Source: Myxococcus terminator_A
GTDB lineage: Bacteria > Myxococcota > Myxococcia > Myxococcales > Myxococcaceae
Direction of reading: 5' to 3'
Length of the DNA: 64,000 nucleotides
Assembly (NCBI GenBank): GCA_049194865.1
Contig: JBLZWL010000071.1
Coordinates: forward strand, 62,001 to 126,000
Part shown: positions 8,558 to 17,319 of the stretch, in pieces
How the letters are laid out: each line of letters starts with the position of its first letter
How positions within the stretch are numbered: position 1 is the first letter of the stretch
Position numbers and translations under genes: made by a program
Notes under the pieces: model-generated
Databases searched by the model: none
Told to the model about the DNA's origin: nothing
What the model saw: only the letters and a program-made list of their open reading frames with translations

Positions 8558-9910
8558 TCAGTGACCGCCGAGCCGCAGCTCCAGCTCCGCCAGCTCGCGC
8601 TTCACGGTGGGGTCCGACTCGCGAAGTCCCTCCACCTTGCGCACGGCGGAGATGACGGTGGAGTGGTCCTTGCTGAAGCGCGACGCAATCTCCGGGAACG
8701 AGCTCTTGGTCAGCTTGCGGCTCAGGTACATGGCCACCTGCCGCGCATGCGCCAATGCCTTGTGACGGCGGTCTTCCTTCAGCGACTCCACCGTGACTTT
8801 GTAGAAGCGGGCCACCTCGCGCTGGATGGCTTCCACGTCCACCACATGCTGCGCGGGGAGGATGTCGCGCAGCACCTCCGCGGCGAACTCCTCCGTCACC
8901 GGCTGGCGCGTCAGGCTGTGCACCGCCGACAGCTTCACCAGCGCACCTTCGAGTTCGCGCACGTTCTTCTGGATGTGCTTGGCGATGAAGTGCGCCACCG
9001 CGTCCGGCAGGTCCAGGTTCTCCGTCAGGGCCTTCTTCTGGAGGATGGCCACCCGTGTCTCGTACGTGGGCTCGCGGATGTCCGTCATCAACCCCATGGT
9101 GAAGCGACTGCGCAGCCGCTCCTCCAGGCCCGGAATCTCCGCGGGCACCGTGTCGCTGGTGAGGATGATGGCCTTGCCCAGCTCGTAGAGCGTGTTGAAG
9201 GTGTAGAAGAACTCCTTCTGCGTCTCCTCGCGCTTGCCCAGGAACTGGATGTCGTCGATGAGCAGCACGTCGCACTCTTCCCGGAACTTCCGCCGGAAGT
9301 CCGTCATGCGGTGCTCGCGGACGCTCTCTACGTACTCGTTGGTGAACTGCTCGCTCGACAGGAACACCACGCGCTGCGAGGGGTCCTTCTCCCAGATGTG
9401 GTTGCCCACCGCCTGGAGCAGGTGCGTCTTCCCCAGGCCCGTGCCGCCGTAGATGTAGAGCGGGTTGTAGTGGTGGCCCGGCTTGTCCGACACGGCCTGC
9501 GCCGCCGCCGCCGGCAGCTGGTTGCTGTCCGCCACCACGAAGGTGTTGAACGTGAAGCGGCTGTTCAGCCTCGAAGGACGGCCGATGCTCACCTTCACCG
9601 TGGGTGTGGGCGGGAAGTGGCCTTCCGGGACGAGTCCCTCCACCACTTCGTAGGCCACGGACACCAGTCCGTCACCCAGCCGGGCCAGGTGTCCCTCGAG
9701 CAATCCGCGGTAGTGGTCGTCCACCCAGTCGCGGAAGAAGCGGTCCGGAACACCCAGGACGAGGGCCCCTTCACGGACCTCCAGCGCGCGGACCCGATCC
9801 AACCACTGGAGCGCGTACTGACGGCCTTCCTGACGGATGGCCTCCAGCATCTTGTTCCAGAGAATTCCAGCACTTGGAATGGAAGGTGCGGCGTGAGCGA
9901 GGGCGTTCAA
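8558..9910 (-). CDS. dnaA: Chromosomal replication initiator protein DnaA
   Basis: DnaA (450 residues) binds DnaA boxes at oriC and melts the origin as an ATP-dependent oligomer. Domain I starts at ILWNKMLEAIR; domain II is short; the AAA+ domain III carries Walker A GGTGLGKTHL near residue 150 and Walker B LLIDDIQFL near 215; domain IV ends with the DNA-binding signature KDHSTVISAVRKVEG. A TTG at 9910 is taken as start because the family's N-terminal Leu-Trp lies upstream of the first in-frame ATG (9850). It is divergent from rpmH, the gene order seen at many bacterial origins. Confidence 0.95.
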   Translation of the reverse strand: MNALAHAAPSIPSAGILWNKMLEAIRQEGRQYALQWLDRVRALEVREGALVLGVPDRFFRDWVDDHYRGLLEGHLARLGDGLVSVAYEVVEGLVPEGHFPPTPTVKVSIGRPSRLNSRFTFNTFVVADSNQLPAAAAQAVSDKPGHHYNPLYIYGGTGLGKTHLLQAVGNHIWEKDPSQRVVFLSSEQFTNEYVESVREHRMTDFRRKFREECDVLLIDDIQFLGKREETQKEFFYTFNTLYELGKAIILTSDTVPAEIPGLEERLRSRFTMGLMTDIREPTYETRVAILQKKALTENLDLPDAVAHFIAKHIQKNVRELEGALVKLSAVHSLTRQPVTEEFAAEVLRDILPAQHVVDVEAIQREVARFYKVTVESLKEDRRHKALAHARQVAMYLSRKLTKSSFPEIASRFSKDHSTVISAVRKVEGLRESDPTVKRELAELELRLGGH

Positions 9911-10461
9911 GTGTGTCTCAACCGTGCAAAGCGGAAGGAGTTACGAGCGTCGGGCGGTGCTAACAGACGCTTCCGGGTGGATCAAGCTACCGACCCAAAG
10001 CGGCGCCGTTGAAGGATCTTTTCCGGGCCCGGATGATCGGCAACGGCCATGCCGCCTCGGCGCCATTGTGGGGATCCGCTCGACTCCCCCCAACCGCTGG
10101 GGTTCACCTGGCCCGACTTGACTGTGAGTGCGGAATGCAAAAGGGCACGGGTTCGCGCGCGCGGGCATTTGATGAAGCCCGGCCGTCCCTTCAAGGAGGC
10201 GCATGGGGACGTCATCAGGGCGCGGGGTTCGATCGGCCCGAGGCTCCTTGGACACCCAGTTCCGGACCCCTGCAGGCAGCCAGATGCTCCCTCGGTGGGC
10301 AGGGGACGACGGTTTCGTTCCCAGGATCGGGAAAATGGGGCGTAAGAAGGTGATCCTCCGTTGACTTACCCCGGAAATGGGGTTACGCCCCCGGCCCTTT
10401 CCCTAGTTCAGGTCGCGCCGGAGCAGTAGGAGGCGCCGCCCATCATCAAGGAGTTAGAGCC
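9911..10461. other. Divergent intergenic region between dnaA and rpmH
   Basis: This 551-base gap must hold the promoters of dnaA and of the rpmH run. In many bacteria it would also be oriC, but I find no TTATCCACA-like DnaA box here on either strand and no clear AT-rich unwinding stretch. Near the right end, a short AAATGGGG-type motif occurs twice (about 10334 and 10376), the second inside an ACCCC/GGGGT inverted repeat. I see no gene in it. Confidence 0.6.
10361..10389 (+). promoter_or_regulatory. Possible promoter of the rpmH run
   Basis: TTGACT matches a -35 box at five of six positions; 17 bases later stands TACGCC, a poor -10. The spacer carries the inverted repeat ACCCC-ggaaat-GGGGT, which could be an operator. 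The -35 and its location about 100 bases before rpmH are the only support. Confidence 0.35.
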
Positions 10462-10614
10462 GTGTCCAAGCGCACGTACCAGCCGTCGAAGCTGCGCCGC
10501 AACCGCACCCACGGGTTCCGCAAGCGCAACGCCACCAAGTCCGGCCGGGATGTCCTCAAGCGCCGCCGTGCGAAGGGCCGCAAGCGGCTGGTCGTGTCGG
10601 CTGCGAAGAAGTAA
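10462..10614 (+). CDS. rpmH: 50S ribosomal protein L34
   Basis: The 50-residue protein has the L34 signature start (SKRTYQPSKLRR) and the body THGFRKRNATKSGR, then a Lys/Arg-rich tail. It is a structural protein of the large ribosomal subunit. The start is the GTG at 10462, with AAGGAG 8 bases upstream. It is the first gene of the conserved rpmH-rnpA-yidD-yidC run; rnpA begins 13 bases after its stop. Confidence 0.96.
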   Translation: MSKRTYQPSKLRRNRTHGFRKRNATKSGRDVLKRRRAKGRKRLVVSAAKK

Positions 10615-10626
10615 GCGAGTCCGCGT

Positions 10627-11049
10627 GTGAGGGCCGAGGGTGCGACGCCGGGGCAGCAGGGCCCGGCAGACCAGCGCTTCCCCAAGGCCCTTCGCCTGCT
10701 CAGCAGGCGTGAGTTCCTCGAGGTCCAGGACGGCGGGCAGAAGCTTCCCTCCGACTGTCTCCTCGCTCTCTACAAGCGCAATGGCCGGGCGTACTCCCGT
10801 GTTGGCCTCACCGTGTCGAGCAAGGTGGGAAACGCGGTGGTACGGGCCCGTCTGAGGCGGGTGCTGCGGGAGTTGTTCCGCAAGCGCCGCATGCAATGGC
10901 CCGCGGGCCTGGACGTTGTGTTGGTGGCGCGCTCGTCCGCGAAGGAAGCCTCCTTCGTGGCTCTGTCCCGCGCCTTCGACGGTGTCACCCGTAAGCTGCA
11001 GCGGCTCCCGCCGGCCGCCGAGCCGAAGCCGAAGGAGCCTCCCAGATGA
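10627..11049 (+). CDS. rnpA: Ribonuclease P protein component
   Basis: Protein subunit of RNase P, which helps the catalytic RNA bind pre-tRNA and trim its 5' leader. The 140 residues include the family's start of homology (LLSRREFLEV, near residue 24) and the RNR-type RNA-binding motif in GNAVVRARLRRVLRE near residue 68. Start is GTG. The C-terminal 20 residues form a Pro/Lys-rich tail beyond the usual family length. Its stop overlaps the yidD start (ATGA), so the two are translationally coupled. Confidence 0.93.
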   Translation: MRAEGATPGQQGPADQRFPKALRLLSRREFLEVQDGGQKLPSDCLLALYKRNGRAYSRVGLTVSSKVGNAVVRARLRRVLRELFRKRRMQWPAGLDVVLVARSSAKEASFVALSRAFDGVTRKLQRLPPAAEPKPKEPPR

Positions 11050-11264
11050 GCCCGCTCGCCTTCGCCATCTCGCTGCCCATCCGGTTCTACCGGAAATTCC
11101 TCGGGCCGCTTTTGCCGAAGGTGTGCCGCTTCTATCCCTCTTGCTCCACCTACGCCATGGAGGCGCTGGAAAAGCACGGAGGCCTCAAGGGCTCCTGGCT
11201 CACCCTGTGGCGCTTGATGCGCTGCCAGCCTTTCCACCCCGGTGGCATCGACCCGGTGCCGTGA
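11046..11264 (+). CDS. yidD: Membrane protein insertion efficiency factor YidD
   Basis: A 72-residue YidD (DUF37/haemolytic domain) protein. It shows the family core FYRKFLGPLLPKVCRFYPSC followed by STYAMEAL and RCQPFHPGGIDPVP, including the conserved Cys residues. The N-terminal amphipathic helix associates with the inner membrane, where YidD assists YidC-dependent insertion. The ATG overlaps the rnpA stop by four bases. yidC follows after 48 bases. Confidence 0.94.
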   Translation: MSPLAFAISLPIRFYRKFLGPLLPKVCRFYPSCSTYAMEALEKHGGLKGSWLTLWRLMRCQPFHPGGIDPVP

Positions 11265-11312
11265 CGGGGCTTCCACCCCTTGCCGCACCCTCCCCCGCGG
11301 GGAGGGACCTCT

Positions 11313-13130
11313 ATGAACGATCCGCTCTCGCCTCAGTCGAACGACTCCCAGAAGCGGCTGCTGGTCGCCCTGCTGCTCTCCTTCGCCGTCACCGCCGGAT
11401 GGATGTTCCTCTTCCCGCCCCCGCCGGCCGCCCCTGGCGCCGACGACGCGGGTGTGACGACCACCGGCATGACGCAGGACGCGGGCACCACCGCCCAGGC
11501 CGCACTCCCCCCGTCCGGTGAGGGCACGCCGCCCACCGGCACGCCTTCCGACGCCACCCCTCCCCCGCCCGCACGGCAGGTGGAGCTGATGCGCAAGGAC
11601 TCCGTCTACCGCTTCTCCTCGCAGGGCGCGGGCCTCACGGAGGCCCAGCTGCAGGGCGTGAAGCTGCGTGAGCAGCACTCGCTCACGCTGGCCCAGGGCT
11701 GGCAGTTGCTGGTGGGCAAGGAGGTGCCTCCCGCGCCGCAGATGAACCTGGCGCAGCCGGTGCCCAACGAGCCGCTGCCCCTGTCCGTCACGATTGAGGG
11801 CTCGAGCCCCCTGCCGAAGAACGTGCCCTACACGGTGGAGGAGAAGAAGGGCGGTGGCGCCGAGTCCATCACCTTCACCGGCCGCCAGGGTCCGTGGGAG
11901 GTCGTGAAGGTGCTCCAGTGGCCGCACGAGGGCTTCGAGCTCACGTACACCATCCAGGTGAAGAACACCTCCGGCCAGCCTCAGAACGGCGAGCTCCAGG
12001 TGCACTACGGCCGCGCCATCGACCCGAACTTCGAGCACGCCCCGTCCTTCTTCGGCGGCGTGGGCAACCTGAGCCGCTCCGCGTGTTGGGTGGACGAGAA
12101 GCTCCACAACATGAACCCGGGCGACGACAAGCCCGAGGACACCAAGGGGCAGATCCACTTCTTCGGCATCAACCAGCAGTACTTCCTGTCCGCGCTCTAC
12201 CCGCTGGACGGCCCGCGCCCCGGCCACTGCATCCTCACCGCCACGCCCACCGCGCGGCAGGTGACGGCGGCCTTCCCGCTGAGCGTGGGCGCGGGGGAGA
12301 CGGTGACGCTGCGGCTCGGCGGCTACCTGGGCCCCAAGGACCCCGACCTGATGGCCGTGGTGCCCGGTCCCGAGCTGCGTCAGGCCGCGGGCCTGGGTGA
12401 GGCCGTGTTCCACCCGAAGCTCGAGGACACCGTCGACTTCGGCATCTGGGCGGTCATCTGCAAGATTCTGCTGGGCATCATGAAGTTCTTCCACGGCCTC
12501 ACGGGCAACTGGGGCGTGGCCATCATCCTGCTCACCGTCGTGGTGAAGCTGGTGCTGCTGCCGCTCACCTACCGCTCCATGGTCAGCATGGAAGAGGTGA
12601 AGAAGCTCCAGCCGCGCATGGAGGAGATCCGCAAGAAGCACGCGGACAACCGCGAGCAGCAGAACCTCGAAATCATGAAGCTGTACCAGGAGGCGAAGGT
12701 CAATCCGCTCGGCGGCTGCCTCCCGCTGCTCATCCAGATGCCGGTCTGGATTGCGCTCTTCACGGCGCTGCGCAACAGCTTCGACCTGTACGGTGAGCCC
12801 TTCTTCGGTCCCATCTGGAGGGACCTGACCTACAAGGACCCCACGTACCTGCTGCCCCTGGCGCTGGGCATCTCGATGATCATCACCCAGAAGATGCAGC
12901 CGCAGATGATGGATGCCACCCAGGCGAAGATCATGACCTGGTTCGTGCCCGGCATCTTCACGCTGACGCTGCTCCAGTACCCGGCGGGCCTGTCGCTCTA
13001 CATCTTCACCAACAACATCCTCTCCATCGCGCAGCAGTACGGGCTCCGGAAGTGGCTGGACCGGAAGAACAAGCCCCAGGCAGGTGGCGGGACGCCCGTG
13101 GTGGCGACAGCGGGAGGAAAACGCAAGTGA
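11313..13130 (+). CDS. yidC: Membrane protein insertase YidC
   Basis: YidC/Oxa1 insertase of 605 residues, with the Gram-negative layout. The first membrane helix is at about residues 14-30, followed by a Pro/Thr-rich linker, a large periplasmic beta domain to about residue 350, then the core with helices 2-6 (for example GVAIILLTVVVKLVLLPLTY, LGGCLPLLIQMPVWIALF, PAGLSLYIFTNNILSIAQQ). It inserts and folds inner-membrane proteins with or without SecYEG. The ATG at 11313 is preferred over the frame opening at 11280 because of GGAGGG 7 bases upstream. The stop overlaps the GTG of the next gene. Confidence 0.96.
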   Translation: MNDPLSPQSNDSQKRLLVALLLSFAVTAGWMFLFPPPPAAPGADDAGVTTTGMTQDAGTTAQAALPPSGEGTPPTGTPSDATPPPPARQVELMRKDSVYRFSSQGAGLTEAQLQGVKLREQHSLTLAQGWQLLVGKEVPPAPQMNLAQPVPNEPLPLSVTIEGSSPLPKNVPYTVEEKKGGGAESITFTGRQGPWEVVKVLQWPHEGFELTYTIQVKNTSGQPQNGELQVHYGRAIDPNFEHAPSFFGGVGNLSRSACWVDEKLHNMNPGDDKPEDTKGQIHFFGINQQYFLSALYPLDGPRPGHCILTATPTARQVTAAFPLSVGAGETVTLRLGGYLGPKDPDLMAVVPGPELRQAAGLGEAVFHPKLEDTVDFGIWAVICKILLGIMKFFHGLTGNWGVAIILLTVVVKLVLLPLTYRSMVSMEEVKKLQPRMEEIRKKHADNREQQNLEIMKLYQEAKVNPLGGCLPLLIQMPVWIALFTALRNSFDLYGEPFFGPIWRDLTYKDPTYLLPLALGISMIITQKMQPQMMDATQAKIMTWFVPGIFTLTLLQYPAGLSLYIFTNNILSIAQQYGLRKWLDRKNKPQAGGGTPVVATAGGKRK

Positions 13131-13960
13131 GCGAGCAGCAGGTTCCTCAGCAGGCCCCCGTGGGCGGCACTCCCGCCTCGGGGGGAACTCCCGCCCCGGA
13201 CTTCCGGCCGCGCGTGGAGAAGCTCCTCGGCGACATCCTCGGGTTGATGGGCTTCCCCGCGCGCCTGGACATGCAGGACGCGGCGGATGGCAGCCTGTCC
13301 GTCGCGCTGCACTTCGAGGCGGGCCCTCCTCCCGGCGTGGAGCAGGGCCGCCGCAGTCAGGTGCTGGACTCGCTCCAGTTCCTGCTCAACAAGATGCTGC
13401 ACCGTCCCGGCGTCGACCGTCGCTGGGTGGTGCTGGGTTGCGGCGCGCACCCGGAACCCCGGCAGCGTCGCGAGCCGCAGCAGCAGGCCCCCGCCCCGGC
13501 GCCCGCTCCTGGGGCTGTCGCGGCCACGGAGGCCCCCGCGCGAGCGGCGGCTCCTCGGGCGCAGGCCCAGGCGCCGCAGCCTCAGGCCCCAGCCCAGGCG
13601 AAGCAGGCTCGGGGAGGAGCGGCTCCGGCCGCGGCACCTCGAGGCGCGGCGGCTCGTGGCACGGCGGGCGGCGATTCGGATGAGCGCTCGGTGGCGGTGG
13701 AGGAGGATGCGGCGCTGCGAGAGGCCATCCGCCGGCTCGCGGAGAAGTCCGCCAGCCTGGGGCGCTTCTACGCGCTCGCCGCGATGAAACAGGACGACCG
13801 CGCGCGCGTCTTGAAGGCGGTAGAAGGTGTTGCGGGGTTGAAGGTGACGGCCGAGGGCGAGGGTCGCAATCGCCGTGTGGTGTTCACTCCGGAGAAGCCG
13901 GCACCGCTGCCCAAGCGGAGCTTGCTGCCGGATGATGACGAGGACGACTTCGACGAGTGA
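13127..13960 (+). CDS. jag: Jag/SpoIIIJ-associated KH and R3H-like RNA-binding protein
   Basis: A 277-residue protein. Residues 20-105 carry a KH-type fold like that of Jag/KhpB (VEKLLGDILGLMGF...). Residues 115-185 are a low-complexity Pro/Ala/Gln linker, and residues 195-265 are R3H-like (LGRFYALAAMKQDDRARVL, then EGEGRNRRVVFTP). The usual Jag-N domain is absent, and the His of the R3H motif appears replaced by Leu. The GTG start lies inside the yidC stop (GTGA) with GGGAGG upstream, giving translational coupling. The family binds RNA and is linked to envelope homeostasis; its role here is inferred from context. Confidence 0.85.
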   Translation: MSEQQVPQQAPVGGTPASGGTPAPDFRPRVEKLLGDILGLMGFPARLDMQDAADGSLSVALHFEAGPPPGVEQGRRSQVLDSLQFLLNKMLHRPGVDRRWVVLGCGAHPEPRQRREPQQQAPAPAPAPGAVAATEAPARAAAPRAQAQAPQPQAPAQAKQARGGAAPAAAPRGAAARGTAGGDSDERSVAVEEDAALREAIRRLAEKSASLGRFYALAAMKQDDRARVLKAVEGVAGLKVTAEGEGRNRRVVFTPEKPAPLPKRSLLPDDDEDDFDE

Positions 13961-13971
13961 GAGGGCGGTGC

Positions 13972-14199
13972 ATGGGCAAGGCGAAGGGTCTCAAGGACAA
14001 GCTGTACGGCGCGGCGGTGCTGAAGATGAGCTTCCGCCTGCGCGGGGATGAGGAGTCTCCCGCCTTCCGCTTCGTCTACCCTGGAGTGCTCCGGGATTTG
14101 GAAATCGAAGACGGGGCGGTGGAGAAGTACATCGAGGAGAATCGCGAGGCCGTCGAGAAGGCCGCCCGTGGTTCCACGCCCCCCATGGGGCCTCGGTAG
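13972..14199 (+). CDS. Small conserved-position hypothetical protein
   Basis: A 75-residue basic, soluble protein between jag and mnmE. The start is the ATG at 13972, with GAGGGCGG upstream; a GTG at 13957 overlapping the jag stop is an alternative. The sequence begins with a Lys-rich helix (GKAKGLKDKLYGAA), followed by a beta-like middle and a C-terminal charged helix. I know no domain for it. Its place inside the yidC-jag-mnmE run suggests co-transcription with those genes, which is the only functional hint. Confidence 0.65.
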   Translation: MGKAKGLKDKLYGAAVLKMSFRLRGDEESPAFRFVYPGVLRDLEIEDGAVEKYIEENREAVEKAARGSTPPMGPR

Positions 14200-14238
14200 C
14201 TCCCGTGCGCGGAGGGGAGCGCCCGCTCCCCAGCCCAC

Positions 14239-15570
14239 ATGACGTCAGCCACTTCCACCATCGTCGCCCTGGCCACGGCTCCCACTGCTGGGGCCGTGGG
14301 AATCCTGCGGCTGTCCGGCCCCGCCGCGCTGGAGGTGGGACGCCGCCTGGCGCCGGGCGTGCCCGTGGAGCCGACGCCTCGCCATGCGTACCTCGCCAGC
14401 TTCGTGGATGCACAAGGCCGCGCGCTGGATGAGGGCCTCTTCCTCTACTTCCGCGCGCCCGCCTCCTTCACGGGCGAAGAAGTGGTGGAGCTGCAGGCCC
14501 ATGGGAGTCCGCGACTGCTCCAGTTGCTGCTGGCGCGCGCGCTGGAGGACGGCCTCGCGCGTCCCGCCGCGCCCGGTGAGTTCACCCGCCGCGCCTTCCT
14601 GAATGGCCGCATCGACCTGACACGCGCGGAGGCCGTGGCGGACCTGGTGGCGGCCGACTCGGAGTCCGCCGTGCGTGCCGCGGCCGCGGGGCTGTCCGGT
14701 GCGCTCACCGAGCGGGTGCGCGCGCTGGAGGAGCCGCTGCGCTCGCTGCACGCGGACCTGGAGGGCGTGCTCAACTTCCCCGACGAGGCGGAGGGCGCGG
14801 ACGAGGACTCGGAGGCGCGAGTCCAGGCGCTGCGAGCCCAGGCGGAGGCGCTGCTCTCGGAGGCGGGCCACGGTCGACTGGTGCGCCGTGGCGCGCGCGT
14901 GGCGCTGTTCGGCCCTGTCAACGCGGGCAAGTCCACGCTGTTCAACCGACTGGTGGGCGAGGCTCGTGCGCTGGTGGACGATGAGCCTGGGACGACGCGA
15001 GATTCCCTGGAGGCCCGTGTCGAGTGGAACGGCCTGGGCGTCACGCTGTTCGACACGGCGGGTTTGCGCGAGACGCCGGGCCGCGTGGAGGCGCTCGGCA
15101 TCGCCCGGACGCGCGAGCTGCTGTCGGGTGTGGACCTGACGGTGCTCGTGTTGCCGCCAGGGACTTCCGAGGCCGACGCGGAGCGCTGGCGGGCCGAGGC
15201 GGGCGTGACGGACGTGCTGGTCGTCGACGGCAAGTGCGACGTGGGACTGGAGGCGCTCAGCGCGCCGCGCCCCCGCGTCAGCGGGCTCACGGGAGAGGGC
15301 GTTGACGCCCTGCGTGAGTCCCTCCTCTCACGTCTGTGGGGTGGCGGGACTCCCTCCGCGGTGGCCCTGGTGTCCGAGCGTCACGCCGATGCCCTGCGTC
15401 GCGCCGCCGAGGCGCTGTCGCGCGCGGAGTCCGCGTCGCGCCTGTCCACCCTGGAAGTCGTCTCCGGCGAGGTCTCCCTGGCCCTGGAGGCCCTCGGCGA
15501 ACTGTCCGGAACCTCCGCTTCCGAGGCACTCATCGACGCAATCTTCCAGCGGTTCTGCATCGGAAAGTGA
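14239..15570 (+). CDS. mnmE: tRNA modification GTPase MnmE
   Basis: MnmE works with MnmG to place the 5-(carboxymethyl)aminomethyl group on wobble uridine of certain tRNAs. The 443 residues show the folate-binding N-domain (TIVALATAPTAGAVGILRLSG) and a G domain with G1 GPVNAGKST near residue 227, G2 DEPGTTRD and G3 DTAG. The protein ends in the invariant FCIGK, whose Cys is catalytically important. The G4 motif is unusual: where NKxD is expected the sequence reads GKCD. Partner gene mnmG lies 11 kb downstream. Confidence 0.95.
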   Translation: MTSATSTIVALATAPTAGAVGILRLSGPAALEVGRRLAPGVPVEPTPRHAYLASFVDAQGRALDEGLFLYFRAPASFTGEEVVELQAHGSPRLLQLLLARALEDGLARPAAPGEFTRRAFLNGRIDLTRAEAVADLVAADSESAVRAAAAGLSGALTERVRALEEPLRSLHADLEGVLNFPDEAEGADEDSEARVQALRAQAEALLSEAGHGRLVRRGARVALFGPVNAGKSTLFNRLVGEARALVDDEPGTTRDSLEARVEWNGLGVTLFDTAGLRETPGRVEALGIARTRELLSGVDLTVLVLPPGTSEADAERWRAEAGVTDVLVVDGKCDVGLEALSAPRPRVSGLTGEGVDALRESLLSRLWGGGTPSAVALVSERHADALRRAAEALSRAESASRLSTLEVVSGEVSLALEALGELSGTSASEALIDAIFQRFCIGK

Positions 15571-15648
15571 CGCGTTCCGAGCAGTCCGGGGACGTGTCAG
15601 ACCCCTTCCTAGAATGCCGCCCTCAACCGACGCACCTTCGGAGGCGCT

Positions 15649-16260
15649 GTGACGGAAGGCATCATCCACCTGGCGAACCACTCGATGCTCTCGGCCCTGC
15701 CCTCGGGCTGGGTGGGAGAAGTCCTCGACGAGGAGTTCGTCGCTTCACCCAGGCTGACTCCCGCGCAGACCCGCGCCGCCTTCATGCTGGGAGTGGAGCT
15801 GGGCGAGCAGCTCGACCGACGCCGGGGTGGCAGTGGCCGCTGGTGCTTCCTGCGCGCCCCCGAGCTGCGGCTGGGCCACGACGTGCTCGTGCCGGATGTC
15901 GCCGGCTGGCGTCGAGACCGCGTCGCCTCCCCCATCGACCCGGACGTGCCCTTCCTCACCCTGGCGCCTGACTGGGTGTGCGAGGTGCTCGCGCCCTCCA
16001 CCGCCGCGCTGGACCGCACGCGCAAGCTGCCCGTCTACGCGCGCCAGGGCGTCTCCCATGTCTGGCTGGTGGACCCCATCGCGCGCACACTGGAGACCTA
16101 CCAGCGCGTCAAGCGGGGCTGGCTCCTCACCGGCTGCTACGAGTCCGACGCGCTGGTGCGCGCCGAGCCCTTCTCCTCCGCCCCCGTGGAGCTCGAGTCG
16201 CTGTGGCTGCCCGAGTCCGCGCTGTGCGGTGAGACGTCGCTGCTCGCCGCCGTCCCCTGA
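15649..16260 (+). CDS. Uma2 family (DUF820) endonuclease-fold protein
   Basis: A 203-residue protein of the Uma2/DUF820 group, which has a PD-(D/E)XK nuclease fold. The family pattern is visible: VLVPDVAGWRRD near residue 82, PDWVCEVLAPST near 108, and RKLPVYARQGVSHVWLVDP near 125, giving the Asp, Glu and Lys of the putative active site. Start is GTG with GGAGG six bases upstream. Such proteins are numerous in myxobacteria and cyanobacteria; whether they cut DNA in the cell is not established. It lies on the mnmE strand but 78 bases after it. Confidence 0.78.
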   Translation: MTEGIIHLANHSMLSALPSGWVGEVLDEEFVASPRLTPAQTRAAFMLGVELGEQLDRRRGGSGRWCFLRAPELRLGHDVLVPDVAGWRRDRVASPIDPDVPFLTLAPDWVCEVLAPSTAALDRTRKLPVYARQGVSHVWLVDPIARTLETYQRVKRGWLLTGCYESDALVRAEPFSSAPVELESLWLPESALCGETSLLAAVP

Positions 16261-16275
16261 GTCCCTTCGCGCCCT

Positions 16276-17319
16276 TCAGCTGGCGCGGCGGAGAAACGTG
16301 GCATCACCCGAAGGCGACACCATCCTGCGCACGGCACGCAGCAGGAGGTCTGGATCCACCGGGGCGGCCAGGAAGCCCCGGGCCCCCACGGCCTGGGCGC
16401 GAGGCAGGTCCACCTCGGGCATCTTCCCCGCCACCACCACCTGCGCGGGGACCTTGCGACCCAGGGCCTCCAGCGACGGCAGCGGCGTCACCACCACCTG
16501 CGTCTCGCTCGAGGCCAGCAACTCCTCGGTGCTCGCCACGCGGGAGGTGAGGCCCGCGCCCGCCAGCACCTTCACCAGCCCCGCCGCCGCGTCCACGCCC
16601 CAGCCGTACACCAGCACCTGGGCCATCGGCTCCGGATGGGCCGCCGTCAGCGTGGGCAGCTTCGAGCGCAGGGGCGCTCGCGGCGCGGGCACCTTCACCA
16701 CGGGCTGGGGACGCGCCGTCTCCTCCTCCAGCGAGGACAACAGCGGCAGCCCCTCCTCGGGAGGCGCCTCCATGTTCGTCAGCTCCACCATGCTGGCGCC
16801 GAGCACCATCGTCATCTGCTCGTCCGCCTCGGGCAGGGAGAAGCTCTCCATGCCGGGCCGCCGGACGGCGACGTCCGTCTCGCCCCGGTACATGCGGCCG
16901 ATGGCGCGGCGGATGGACGCGTCCGTGGCCAGCTTCGCCACCACCCGCGCCCGCCCCGTCACGCTCTTCACCGCGTCCAGCGACGCCAGGCTCCCCGGCG
17001 CGGCCATGGCCACCACCAGCGTGTCCCGAGGTGCGTGTCCTTCCAGCCGCAGCGGCACCACGCGGTGCGTCTCCGCCACCCGCTCCGGAATCAGCCGCGC
17101 CATCCCTCGGTCGGGCGGCTGGGACTCCAGGTCCACCGTCTGCATCCCCACCTGCTCCGCCAGCGCCTCCAGCACCTGATCCGCCGAGCAGAAGCGTTGA
17201 TCCACCACCACCTGCCCCAGCGGCACCCCCCACTTGCGCTGATACGCCAGCGCGGAGTGGAGCTGCAGCGCATCAATCACGCCACGCGCCAGCAAGATGT
17301 CCCCCAGTCGCTTCTTCAT
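16276..17319 (-). CDS. GspE N-terminal (MshEN) domain protein with receiver-like C-terminus
   Basis: A 347-residue soluble protein. Residues 1-145 match the N-terminal domain of type II secretion/type IV pilus ATPases (KRLGDILLARGVID..., then GVPLGQVVVDQ and YRGE), but no ATPase domain follows. The middle is variable and Pro-rich. The last 110 residues look like a degenerate receiver (beta/alpha pattern with VLVYGWG, VVVAGKMPE, GARGFLAAPVD) without the phospho-accepting Asp pair. MshEN domains can bind cyclic di-GMP, so an adaptor role is possible but inferred. The ATG at 17319 with GGAGGAG upstream is preferred over the 228-base longer frame. Confidence 0.68.
   Translation of the reverse strand: MKKRLGDILLARGVIDALQLHSALAYQRKWGVPLGQVVVDQRFCSADQVLEALAEQVGMQTVDLESQPPDRGMARLIPERVAETHRVVPLRLEGHAPRDTLVVAMAAPGSLASLDAVKSVTGRARVVAKLATDASIRRAIGRMYRGETDVAVRRPGMESFSLPEADEQMTMVLGASMVELTNMEAPPEEGLPLLSSLEEETARPQPVVKVPAPRAPLRSKLPTLTAAHPEPMAQVLVYGWGVDAAAGLVKVLAGAGLTSRVASTEELLASSETQVVVTPLPSLEALGRKVPAQVVVAGKMPEVDLPRAQAVGARGFLAAPVDPDLLLRAVRRMVSPSGDATFLRRAS

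Noticed and set aside
9911..10461. oriC between dnaA and rpmH
   Set aside because: Gene order made this the first guess, but I found no DnaA-box-like nonamer there on either strand. It is not excluded, only unsupported.
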